From DATBDN01 sp963715995 (GTDB lineage Bacteria > Actinomycetota > Thermoleophilia > Solirubrobacterales > Thermoleophilaceae): DNA of 64,000 nucleotides. The notes under the pieces were generated by a model. It saw only the letters and a program-made list of their open reading frames with translations, searched no databases and was not told the DNA's origin. The position numbers and the translations under genes are program-made. This document shows positions 8,285 to 16,021 of the stretch, one piece after another; position 1 is the stretch's first letter, and each line of letters starts with the position of its first letter. Location of the stretch: positions 2,542,001 through 2,606,000 of the forward strand of contig OY970283.1 of assembly GCA_963715995.1 (NCBI GenBank). The letters are read 5' to 3'.

Positions 8285-8355
8285 TGTTGTCCAGGCGTTG
8301 CAGCGAAGACCGCCCCGTCGGCTTCCGTCCCCCACGGTCGTATATTGAGAGAGGA

Positions 8356-9759
8356 ATGGTGTGGTCACCGCGCCTTAGGAAGTTCTCGCTCGCCGCCGCT
8401 GAATCGCTGGTCGCAATCGCCGTCGCGACCGGTGCCGTTGCCGTGCTCGAATCGGTGGCCGCGGCCACCAGCCTGTCGGTCGTCTACGTGCTTGCGGTGA
8501 TGTTCGTCGCGGTGCGCCGGGGCGAGCTCGCGGCGCTCGGCACCGCGCTGTTGTCGGTCATCGTCATCAACTTCTTCTTCATCGACCCGCGCGGGCGGCT
8601 CACGATCGCCGACAGCCACAACTTCGTCGCGCTTGCCGTTCTGCTGGTCGCGGCGGTTGTCGTCGCGCGGCTCGCCTCCAACGCGCAGGCGCAAGCCGAG
8701 CAGGCCAAGCTGCGCGCCGAGCAGGCGCTGGCCCGCGAGCGCGAAGCCAAGCTGCTGGCCGAGGCGGCCTCCTCCCTGCTCGGCGGGGCCGACCCCAGCA
8801 CGCCGGGGATCACGCCGCGGCTTCAGGCGGCGCTGGCCGCCGCCGGGGCGCGCCTCGAGCTCTGCCATGCCCCAGCGGCGAAGGCGGGCGAGCAGGCACT
8901 GCCCCTGCGCACCGCCGGCGGTGGCTCGGGCTGGCTCTACGTGACCCGCGACGGCACCTGGACGCGCAGCGACGCTGACCGCGTGCTCGCGGCGCTGTCC
9001 GACCTGATCGCCCTCGCGCAGGAGCGCGCGCGTGTGGCCGAGACCGCGGCCGAAACGGAGGCCACGCGCCGCGCCGACGTCGCCAAGACGGCGGTCATGC
9101 ATGCGATCTCGCACGACCTGCGCACCCCGCTCACCGCGATCGCCACCGCGGCGGCGGCCCTCGGCGAACCCGGCCTCGGCGAGCAGGACCGCACCGACCT
9201 GGCCGCGGTCGTCGGCGACGAGACACAGCGGCTCGAGCACATGGTCACCGACCTGCTCGACCTCTCGCGCATAGAGGCCGGCGCCGTCAACCCCCGGACC
9301 GACTGGTGCGACCTGCGCGACACGGTCGCCCGCTCCGCTGACCACGTGCGCGCGCAGCGCGGCGAGTTCCCGGTTGCGATCGACCTACCCGAGGACCTGC
9401 CGCTGGTCCGCGCGGACTCGGCGCAGCTCGAGCGCGTGTTCACCAACCTGATCGACAACGCCGCGAAGTTCTCGCCCAGCGGCAAGCCCGTCGAGGTGCG
9501 TGGCAACGCAGCCAACGGCCGCGTCACGATCCGCGTGGTCGACCAGGGCCGCGGCATCCCAGCGGCCCAGCACGCGCAGATCTTCCTGCCGTTCGTGCGC
9601 GGTCGCGACGCCTCCCCGGGCTCGGGCCTCGGGCTGGCCATCTGCCGGGGCTTCGTCGAGGCCAACGGCGGTCGCATCACGGTGCAGAGCCGGGGCCGCG
9701 AGGGCAGCGCCTTCGCCGTGAGCTTCCCGGCCGCGGCGCAGCCACAATACGTGGCATGA
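8356..9759 (+). CDS. KdpD-like sensor histidine kinase without the Kdp/USP N-terminus
   Basis: 467 residues from the ATG at 8356 (GTG at 8359 is equally possible; GAGAGAGGA precedes them). A DUF4118-type block of four membrane helices (about 10-110) with FFFIDPRG is followed by a coiled linker, a GAF-like stretch, a HisKA domain with phospho-acceptor HDLRTP (H near 253) and an HATPase domain (N box FTNLIDNAAKFSP, GRGIP, GSGLGLAI). DUF4118 is typical of KdpD, but the large N-terminal KdpD and USP domains are missing. The response regulator gene overlaps by ATGA, and a transporter gene follows. Confidence 0.9.
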   Translation: MVWSPRLRKFSLAAAESLVAIAVATGAVAVLESVAAATSLSVVYVLAVMFVAVRRGELAALGTALLSVIVINFFFIDPRGRLTIADSHNFVALAVLLVAAVVVARLASNAQAQAEQAKLRAEQALAREREAKLLAEAASSLLGGADPSTPGITPRLQAALAAAGARLELCHAPAAKAGEQALPLRTAGGGSGWLYVTRDGTWTRSDADRVLAALSDLIALAQERARVAETAAETEATRRADVAKTAVMHAISHDLRTPLTAIATAAAALGEPGLGEQDRTDLAAVVGDETQRLEHMVTDLLDLSRIEAGAVNPRTDWCDLRDTVARSADHVRAQRGEFPVAIDLPEDLPLVRADSAQLERVFTNLIDNAAKFSPSGKPVEVRGNAANGRVTIRVVDQGRGIPAAQHAQIFLPFVRGRDASPGSGLGLAICRGFVEANGGRITVQSRGREGSAFAVSFPAAAQPQYVA

Positions 9760-10445
9760 CCGAGCAGCCACGGGTGCTCGTCGTAGACGACGAGCCCCAG
9801 ATCGTGCGGGGGCTGCGCGTGGTCCTGCGCAATGCCGGCTTCCAGGTCGACTCGGCAGGCACCAAGGAGGAGGCGCTCGATGCGCTCTCGCACCGGCCGC
9901 CCGATGCCGTGCTGCTGGACCTGGTGCTGCCCGACGGCAGCGGCGTCGACATCTGCCGCGAGGTCCGCGAGTGGAGCCACGTGCCGATCGTCGTCGTCTC
10001 GGCGGTCGGTGACGAACGCGAGAAGGTGCGGGCTCTCGATGCCGGGGCCGACGACTACGTGACCAAGCCGTTCGGCAGCGAGGAGCTTGCAGCGCGCCTG
10101 CGCGCGGTGCTGCGCCGCGCAGCCGACACGCCTGCGGACGCGACCGTGACGATCGGCGAGCTGGTGATCGACCTGGCCGACCGCAAGGTGACGCTCGCGG
10201 GCGAGCCCGTGCACCTCACGCCGATCGAGTTCGACCTCTTGCGCGTGCTCGCTCAGAACCACGGCCGGCTGCTCACGCACCGTCAGCTGCTCCAGGAGGT
10301 CTGGGGCCCCTCGTACGGCGAGGAGACGCACTACCTGCGCGTGCACGTGGCGCACATCCGCGCAAAGCTCGAGCGCGATCCCTCGCGCCCGCGCTACCTG
10401 ATCACCGAGCCGGGCGTCGGTTACCGCCTGGTTGAGCCGTCTTAG
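9756..10445 (+). CDS. KdpE/OmpR-family response regulator
   Basis: 229 residues. The receiver domain (1-120) has the acidic pair DDE at 11-13, phospho-acceptor D55 in LLDLVLPDG, and the lysine in YVTKPFG. The winged-helix DNA-binding domain (about 130-228) shows LTPIEFDLLRVL and LRVHVAHIRAKLE, with VGYRL at the end. It is coupled by 4-base overlap to the sensor kinase. Its likely targets are the direct repeats just behind it, before the permease gene. Confidence 0.93.
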   Translation: MTEQPRVLVVDDEPQIVRGLRVVLRNAGFQVDSAGTKEEALDALSHRPPDAVLLDLVLPDGSGVDICREVREWSHVPIVVVSAVGDEREKVRALDAGADDYVTKPFGSEELAARLRAVLRRAADTPADATVTIGELVIDLADRKVTLAGEPVHLTPIEFDLLRVLAQNHGRLLTHRQLLQEVWGPSYGEETHYLRVHVAHIRAKLERDPSRPRYLITEPGVGYRLVEPS

Positions 10446-10506
10446 CGCATTCTTTACGCCCAGCCGCGCGTTCTTAGCGGCTCCTTGACGGCGCCGTTCC
10501 TAGCGT
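10439..10506 (+). promoter_or_regulatory. Direct repeats before the permease gene, candidate response-regulator sites
   Basis: Four related 9-mers occur in 67 bases: GTCTTAGCG (10439), TTCTTTACG (10450), TTCTTAGCG (10471) and TTCCTAGCG (10497). The first spacing is 11 bases and the second 21, near one and two helical turns, as for OmpR-class activators. The last copy contains TAGCGT (10501-10506), a possible -10 box. No good -35 box is present, which would suit an activated promoter. Confidence 0.45.
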
Positions 10507-10527
10507 CCATTGCGTGGAGCTGCGCTC

Positions 10528-12468
10528 ATGGCTCGGCCGGTAGAACGGGGTCTCCGGCGCACCGTCGGAGTCCCCGGACTGTTCGCCACGGCGTACGGAA
10601 ACGTCGGATCCTCGATCTACTACGCGCTCGGGCTCGTGGCCGCGCACGCGCTCGGGCTGACCCCACTGGTCTTCATCCTCGCCGGCGGGCTGTTCGCGCT
10701 CACCGCCAAGACCTACGCCGAGGGCGCCGCGATGTTCCCCGAGGCCGGCGGCTCGTCGTCGTTCGCGCGCCACGCCTTCAACGAGGTCGCGTCGTTTTTC
10801 GCCGGCTGGGCGCTGACGCTCGACTACATCATCACCATCGCCATCTCGGCCTTCTTCGTACCGCACTACCTCGGCGCCTTCTGGCCGGCACTGGGTCACA
10901 ACCCGGGCGACATCATCGGCGGCGCGGTCACGATCGCGCTGCTGGCCGCTCTGAACATCCGCGGGCTGCGCGAGTCGGCCTCGCTCAACATCGGGCTCGC
11001 GCTGCTCGATCTGCTCACGCAGGTGCTGCTCGTGATCCTGGGCTTCGTCCTGGTCTTCAACCCCGGCACGCTGCTGCACCAGATTCACCTGGGCGTCGCG
11101 CCGAGCTTCCGCGAGCTGATCTTCGCCCTGTCGATCTCGATGGTCGCCTACACGGGCATCGAGACCGTGTCGAACATGGCCGAGGAGGCGCGCGACCCCG
11201 ACCGCGACGTCCCGCGCACCGTCAACTACGTGCTGATGGCGGTCCTGGGGATCTTCTCCGGCATCTCGCTCATCTCGATCGTCGCGCTGCCGGTGACCCA
11301 GGACATCCACGGGCACTACTCGACGCTGCTCGGCACCAAGTACCAGAACGACCCGGTGCTCGGGATCGTGTCTGCGCTCGGGCTCGGGCACGGGGTGACC
11401 GTGGCGCTGCGTTACTACGTCGGCATCCTCGCGGCCACGATCCTCGTGATCGCCACGAACGCGGGCATGATCGGCATCTCGCGGCTGTCGTGGTCGCTCG
11501 CGCAACACCGCCAGCTGCCGCCGATCTTCGCGCGCGTGCACCCGCGCTATGGGACGCCGTGGTTCACGATCATCGTGTTCTCCGTCCTGGCCACGCTGCT
11601 GTTGATTCCGGGGAAGACGGACTTCCTCGGCAACCTCTACAGCTTCGGGGCGATGCTGTCGTTCACCACGGCGCATGCCGCCGTGGTGGCGCTCCGCTAC
11701 CGGCAGCCGGATCTGCCGCGGCCCTATCGCGTGCCCTGGAACGTGCGCTTCCGTGGCGGCTGGCTTCCGCTGGGCGCGGTGCTCGGTGGGCTAGGCACGT
11801 TCGCGGCGTGGCTCTCGGTCGTTGCGTTGCACGTGGAGGCGCGCACGGTCGGCATCGCCTGGATGGTGATCGGCATGACCGGCTACTTCGCCTACCGCCG
11901 CCACGAGGGGCTGCCGCCGATGGAGTCGTTCCAGCTCGAGCGCGCGTCGGCGCCCGCGGGCTTCCGCGAGCTCGCCTACCACTCAGCCATCGTGCCGATC
12001 CTCGGCCCCGACCTGAGCGGGCGCACGATGCGCGCGGCGGCGAAGCTGATCGACTCGACCGCGAGCGTGGACGCGATCTACTTCCTCGAGGTGCCCCCGC
12101 AGCTGTCGCTCGAAGCGGGTCTGGCCCAGGAGGAGAAGGCGGCCCAGGAGGTGCTCGAGGCGGCGCGGCTGAGGGGGCGCGACGAGAAGCTGAAGATCCG
12201 CACCGCGCTCGTCCGGACCCGCAACGTCGGCGCCGCGATCGTCGAGGAGGCCGAGCGGCGCAACGCCGAGGTCATCTACCTCGACCTGGCGGCCTCCTCA
12301 CGCCGCGGGCTGGGGGCGATCGCCACCTACGTGCTGGAGAAACGGCCCTGCCGCGTCGTCATCGAGACGATGGGCGGCGGCGCGCCGCCCTACCCTTCGG
12401 GCAATGGGGCTGGCGCCGCGCATCGGAATGGCACTGGGCGCGTTCGCCCTCGTGTCGGCGCTCGCTGA
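10528..12468 (+). CDS. APC-superfamily permease with C-terminal USP-like domain
   Basis: 646 residues from the ATG at 10528, which has GGAG 8 bases upstream. The first 430 residues carry about 12 helices of an amino-acid/polyamine/cation permease (YGNVGSSIYYALG, AGGSSSFARHAF, AYTGIETVSNMAEEARDP). Residues about 470-620 form a cytoplasmic USP-like alpha/beta domain (VDAIYFLEVP, RTALVRTRNVGAAIVEEAERRNAEVIYLDL). Bacillus KimA, a potassium importer inhibited by c-di-AMP, has the same general plan, but sequence likeness is weak by eye. The KdpDE-like genes next door make an ion, perhaps potassium, a reasonable substrate; an amino acid is the alternative. Confidence 0.8.
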   Translation: MARPVERGLRRTVGVPGLFATAYGNVGSSIYYALGLVAAHALGLTPLVFILAGGLFALTAKTYAEGAAMFPEAGGSSSFARHAFNEVASFFAGWALTLDYIITIAISAFFVPHYLGAFWPALGHNPGDIIGGAVTIALLAALNIRGLRESASLNIGLALLDLLTQVLLVILGFVLVFNPGTLLHQIHLGVAPSFRELIFALSISMVAYTGIETVSNMAEEARDPDRDVPRTVNYVLMAVLGIFSGISLISIVALPVTQDIHGHYSTLLGTKYQNDPVLGIVSALGLGHGVTVALRYYVGILAATILVIATNAGMIGISRLSWSLAQHRQLPPIFARVHPRYGTPWFTIIVFSVLATLLLIPGKTDFLGNLYSFGAMLSFTTAHAAVVALRYRQPDLPRPYRVPWNVRFRGGWLPLGAVLGGLGTFAAWLSVVALHVEARTVGIAWMVIGMTGYFAYRRHEGLPPMESFQLERASAPAGFRELAYHSAIVPILGPDLSGRTMRAAAKLIDSTASVDAIYFLEVPPQLSLEAGLAQEEKAAQEVLEAARLRGRDEKLKIRTALVRTRNVGAAIVEEAERRNAEVIYLDLAASSRRGLGAIATYVLEKRPCRVVIETMGGGAPPYPSGNGAGAAHRNGTGRVRPRVGAR

Positions 12469-12559
12469 GCTGTTCGGCGCAGCCAACCTTGGCACCGCGT
12501 TCGGCATCGGCCAGATCGCGTTCGCGCTCACGGCTGCCGCGCTGATCATCCGCGGCTGA
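12404..12559 (+). CDS. 51-residue membrane protein overlapping the permease 3' end
   Basis: An ATG at 12404 opens a 51-codon frame that overlaps the last 65 bases of the permease gene in another frame and ends at 12559. The product is nearly all hydrophobic: one helix around ALGAFALVSALAELFGA and a second around GIGQIAFALTAAALII, joined by ANLGTAF. That shape and position suggest a small transporter partner (compare KdpF). GGGC is the only hint of a ribosome site, so translation would rely on coupling. I do not recognise a family. Confidence 0.5.
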   Translation: MGLAPRIGMALGAFALVSALAELFGAANLGTAFGIGQIAFALTAAALIIRG

Positions 12560-12572
12560 GGCGGCGCTCAGC
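12555..12572. terminator. Short hairpin between convergent genes
   Basis: GCTGAG and CTCAGC form a 6-bp stem around GCGGCG, at the point where the small ORF and the GH5 gene meet end to end. No T tract follows. Confidence 0.35.
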
Positions 12573-14361
12573 GCGCTACGCGGACATGCGTGGCGCCGCT
12601 GCGGAAGCTGCGCTTCCAGGCGATCGCCCGGCGTGATCCCCTGCGGCGGAGCTTCACGCGGATGTGCGCGCGGCCCTTCGCGTCGGTGCGGGTCTCGTGG
12701 CCGGCGAAGCGCACGCGCGCGCCGCTCACGCGGAAGCGGCCGGCACGGACGACGAAGCGGAAGGTGTGACGCCTGCCCGCGCGTGCGCGCCGCGGCAGCA
12801 CCGACACGTGCAGCCGGGTCAGGCCCGGCTTCACGCCGGCCAGACCTGCGACGGCACAGCCGATCGCGCTCGGGCCACTCTTCGCCACGGTCACCGCCAC
12901 CGACTTCGCACCCGGGCAGCTGCGCAGCTCGAGCGTCTGCGCGCCCGCATCCGAGGTGGCGGCCGCGCCGCTCGCCTGCACCGAGTAGCCGTTCGGGTAC
13001 TGACGCTTGGGCACGTAGACCTCGGTCGCCGGCGAGCCGCCGAAGCTGCCGCCGCCGGCGCGCGCGGTCGTGTAGGCGAGCGTGAATGCCTTCGAATCCG
13101 GGTCGAACTTCCAGGACGTGGGCGTTCCGGCGATCAGCTGCGGATAGGGCCGCACCAGCACGTCCAGCTTCGCGCTCTTCAGGTTGTCACCGGTCGGCGG
13201 CTTGGCAGGGTCCTTGACAATCGCCTGGGTCTCCCCCGGCCCCTGGGTCGTCGGGTCGTTGCAGGGGCAGTAGTGCCAGTACTGCCAGCCCACCATGAAC
13301 TGGTCCGAGCTGGCGGTGATGCGCCGGAGCGTGTCCAGATCGTCAGTTGCGCCGAACTCCGTCAGGAGCTGAGCGTCGCCCGTGGTCTGCGAGCGCTTGC
13401 GGGCGTTCTGGAAGACCAGCCCCTCCTCGGTCTGGCATGCCTGGCCACCCCCGCCACCGTTGCCGCTCACGTCACCGGCCAGGCAGTAGTTGTGCCAGCT
13501 CATCGCGAGCTTGTCGTCGGCGAACTTGGGCAACTGGGTGTCGGAGCCGTCGTTGAAGATCACGTTCGGCTCGTAGAAGGCGAGGTGGCGCTGATCCGTC
13601 CCGCGCAGAGCTGCGATCACCTTGCGCCAGAAGTCGGCGAACCTGCCTTGGTCGAACGCCGGGCAGCCTGCCGTGTTGGCGCACTGCTGCCAGCCGGTGC
13701 CGGGCCACGGCTCGTTCATCAGGTCGTAACCCAGAACCCAGTTGTCGGAGGCGAAGTGAGCCCCCACGTGCGCCCAGGCGGCCGCGTAGCGCTCGACCAG
13801 CCCGACGCCGCCGGGGCCCTGGGCGTCGGCCCAGAAGTTGTCGAAGGCGCGGTTGGTGGCCGGCTGGGCCAGGTAGTTGCCCGGGAAGCCCAGCTGCGGC
13901 GTCGCCGGCAAGCCGTCATCCAGCACGGCCCAGTCGGGGAAGCCCTCACCCTGGAAGCGCTCGTTGTAGAGGTCTTGGTGGAAGTCGAGCAGCGGCGCGA
14001 TGCCGTGTTTCTCGAGCAGCGCCGCGGTCTGCGCGATCTTGTCCAGGTATGCGTCGTCGTAGACGCCGGGCGACGGCTCGACCGCCTTGTAGATGACGCC
14101 CAGGCGGACGCTGTTGAAGCCCTGGTCGGCCAGGAAGGCGGCGTCGTCGTCACCGAAGCCGGAGACCGACGGCTCGTATGGCGCCACCTTGTAAACGAGA
14201 TTGACGCCGTGGGTGACGAACACGCGCCCGGTCGCATCGGTCATGAACTGCCCTGCGTGCCCGAACGGCGGCTGCGGTGCGGCGCTCGCCCGCGTGGTCG
14301 CGCCGGCGAGCAGCAGCACGACCGGCAGAAGTGACCCCAGTGCTCTGACCCCCGCGCGCAT
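12568..14361 (-). CDS. Secreted glycoside hydrolase family 5, endoglycoceramidase-like
   Basis: 597 residues. A signal peptide (MRAGVRALGSLLPVVLLLAG, cut near ASA) fixes the start at 14361. The TIM barrel covers about 35-420. The acid/base glutamate is in YDLMNEPW (near residue 217) and the nucleophile in LLTEFGAT (near 333), with HGVNLVYK and SVRLGVIY at the N-terminal strands as in GH5 endoglycoceramidases. A lectin-like domain (420-510) and a basic Ig-like tail of about 80 residues follow. It probably acts outside the cell on a glycolipid or steryl glycoside; the substrate is inferred from subfamily likeness only. Confidence 0.85.
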   Translation of the reverse strand: MRAGVRALGSLLPVVLLLAGATTRASAAPQPPFGHAGQFMTDATGRVFVTHGVNLVYKVAPYEPSVSGFGDDDAAFLADQGFNSVRLGVIYKAVEPSPGVYDDAYLDKIAQTAALLEKHGIAPLLDFHQDLYNERFQGEGFPDWAVLDDGLPATPQLGFPGNYLAQPATNRAFDNFWADAQGPGGVGLVERYAAAWAHVGAHFASDNWVLGYDLMNEPWPGTGWQQCANTAGCPAFDQGRFADFWRKVIAALRGTDQRHLAFYEPNVIFNDGSDTQLPKFADDKLAMSWHNYCLAGDVSGNGGGGGQACQTEEGLVFQNARKRSQTTGDAQLLTEFGATDDLDTLRRITASSDQFMVGWQYWHYCPCNDPTTQGPGETQAIVKDPAKPPTGDNLKSAKLDVLVRPYPQLIAGTPTSWKFDPDSKAFTLAYTTARAGGGSFGGSPATEVYVPKRQYPNGYSVQASGAAATSDAGAQTLELRSCPGAKSVAVTVAKSGPSAIGCAVAGLAGVKPGLTRLHVSVLPRRARAGRRHTFRFVVRAGRFRVSGARVRFAGHETRTDAKGRAHIRVKLRRRGSRRAIAWKRSFRSGATHVRVAR

Positions 14362-14369
14362 CGCAGCGA

Positions 14370-14375
14370 TAGGCT
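14370..14375 (+). promoter_or_regulatory. -10 box of the F420 oxidoreductase gene
   Basis: TAGGCT lies 8 bases before the TTG at 14384. It supports a leaderless transcript and the TTG start. Confidence 0.45.
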
Positions 14376-14383
14376 GCCACACC

Positions 14384-15364
14384 TTGCCGCTCGGGACCTT
14401 CATCTCGGTTGGCCGCTCACTCGACACGGCGCTCGACCGCGTGCGTCTGGCTGAGCAGCTCGGCTACCACTCGGTCTACACGACGCACATGGCCGGGCGC
14501 GACTCACTGACGCTGCTGGCGGCCTACGCCAACGCCACGGAGTCGATTCGCATCGGCACCGGCGTGCTGCCGATCTACTCGCGCACCCCGGTGGCCACGG
14601 CACAGCAGGCGATCACGATCGACGAGCTGTCAGCCGGCCGCCTCACGCTCGGCATCGGCGTTTCCCACCAGGTGACCGTCGAGAACTGGTACGGCACCAC
14701 GATCTCGAAGCCCGTCAGCGAGATGCGCGACTACGTCGCGGTCCTGCGCGCCATCCTGGCCGGCGAAGACCCGCCGGCCTCGGAGACCTTCCCGACCCGC
14801 TTTCACCTGCTGGGCATCGAGCCCCGCCCGGAGCTGCCGATCTACGTCGCCGGGCTGTCGCCGCGGATGCTGGAGCTTGCCGGCGAGGTCGCCGACGGCG
14901 TGATCCTGTGGCTCTGCAACCCCGACTACATCCGCGACGTGGTCGTGCCCCACGTCGAGGCCGGACGCCGCAAGGCGGGCAAGGAGCTCGACGGGTTCGA
15001 CATCGTCGCCGCCGTGCCCACCGCCGTCACCGACGAGGTCGACGGCGCGCGCGCCACCCTGCGCGCGGACCTGTCGCCCTACTTCCTGCTGCCGTTCTAC
15101 CGCAAGATGATCGAGCGCTCGGGCTACGAGGCCGACGTCAAGCTCTTCGACGAAGCGATGGAGCGCGGCGACGCAAGCGCGGCCACGATCGCCATCTCCG
15201 ACGGCTTCCTGGAGAATCTCGCCGCAATCGGCCCGCCCGACCTGGCGGCCGCGACGGTGGAGCGCTACCGCGACGCCGGCGCCACCTCGCCGTGCATCGG
15301 AGCGGTGCCCGGCACGGACTTCACCAGCGCGCTGGACGCGCTGGCCGAGCTGGCGCGCGCGTAA
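14384..15364 (+). CDS. LLM-class F420-dependent oxidoreductase
   Basis: 326 residues from a TTG at 14384, chosen because the family starts with a strand like PLGTFISVGRSLDTAL and a -10 box lies just upstream. The luciferase-like barrel shows LAEQLGYHSVYTTH, RIGTGVLPIYSRTPVATAQQAITIDELSAGRLTLGIG, and YVAGLSPRMLELAGEVADGVI, all typical of F420-using members. It transfers hydride from F420H2 to an unknown substrate. It is divergent from the GH5 gene, with only 22 bases between the two starts. Confidence 0.85.
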   Translation: MPLGTFISVGRSLDTALDRVRLAEQLGYHSVYTTHMAGRDSLTLLAAYANATESIRIGTGVLPIYSRTPVATAQQAITIDELSAGRLTLGIGVSHQVTVENWYGTTISKPVSEMRDYVAVLRAILAGEDPPASETFPTRFHLLGIEPRPELPIYVAGLSPRMLELAGEVADGVILWLCNPDYIRDVVVPHVEAGRRKAGKELDGFDIVAAVPTAVTDEVDGARATLRADLSPYFLLPFYRKMIERSGYEADVKLFDEAMERGDASAATIAISDGFLENLAAIGPPDLAAATVERYRDAGATSPCIGAVPGTDFTSALDALAELARA

Positions 15365-15372
15365 GCGTGCCT

Positions 15373-15975
15373 CTAGGCCCGCCGATAGCGGATGTGCGTG
15401 GCCAGCGGCGAGTGCAGGACCTCTGCCGGCTCCATGTCGAAGGACTCCACGCCGTCGAAGATCCGCTCGCCGGACCCGAGCAGGACGGGAGCGATGTCGA
15501 GCGTGAGCTCGTCGATGACCCCGGCGACCAGCGCCTGCCGCACGGTCGAGGCCCCGCCCGCGATGTCCACGCCGTCATCGCCGGCCGTCTCGCGCGCCTG
15601 CGCGTAGGCGGCGTCGAAGCCGTCGGTGACGAAGTGGAAGGTCGTCCCGCCCTCCATCTCGATCGGCTCGTGGGCGTGATGGGTGAGCACGAACACCGGC
15701 GCGTGGTACGGCGGCTCGGGGCCCCACCAACCGCTCCAGTCCTCGTCCCACTCACCGCGGATCGGGCCGAACATGTTGCGGCCCATCACGTAGGCGCCGC
15801 GCGGGCGCATGAGCCATCCGGCTGCCGCCTCGTTGGCCTCGTTGGCGCGCTCGTCGCCCAGGTGCCAGCCGTGGAGCTCCCTGCCGCGCTTACCGAGCGG
15901 ATGCTCGCGACTCTGGTCTGGCCCCGCGACGAAGCCGTCGAGCGAGATGGACATGTGGCAGGTCGTGTCTTGCAC
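15373..15975 (-). CDS. Dihydrofolate-reductase-like protein (RibD C-terminal fold)
   Basis: 200 residues. It starts at the GTG at 15975, preceded by GGAGG with 5-base spacing; an internal ATG lies seven codons later. Family marks are MSISLDGFVAGPDQ, MGRNMFGP, APVFVLTHHA, VDIAGGASTVRQAL and LDIAPVLLGSGERIFDG. It belongs to the reductases related to RibD/YyaP whose substrates are mostly unknown, and is not a housekeeping folA. It points toward the F420 gene, end to end. Confidence 0.85.
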   Translation of the reverse strand: MQDTTCHMSISLDGFVAGPDQSREHPLGKRGRELHGWHLGDERANEANEAAAGWLMRPRGAYVMGRNMFGPIRGEWDEDWSGWWGPEPPYHAPVFVLTHHAHEPIEMEGGTTFHFVTDGFDAAYAQARETAGDDGVDIAGGASTVRQALVAGVIDELTLDIAPVLLGSGERIFDGVESFDMEPAEVLHSPLATHIRYRRA

Positions 15976-16021
15976 CTATACCTCCAGGGCTGTTGCGATC
16001 GGCGTGCGGACCGCCCACCTT

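Noticed and set aside
12664..14334. Long open frame of 556 codons antisense to the GH5 gene
   Set aside because: It is a GC-rich shadow: composition is biased to R, A and G, there are no family motifs, and the opposite strand encodes a full GH5 enzyme with signal peptide and catalytic residues.
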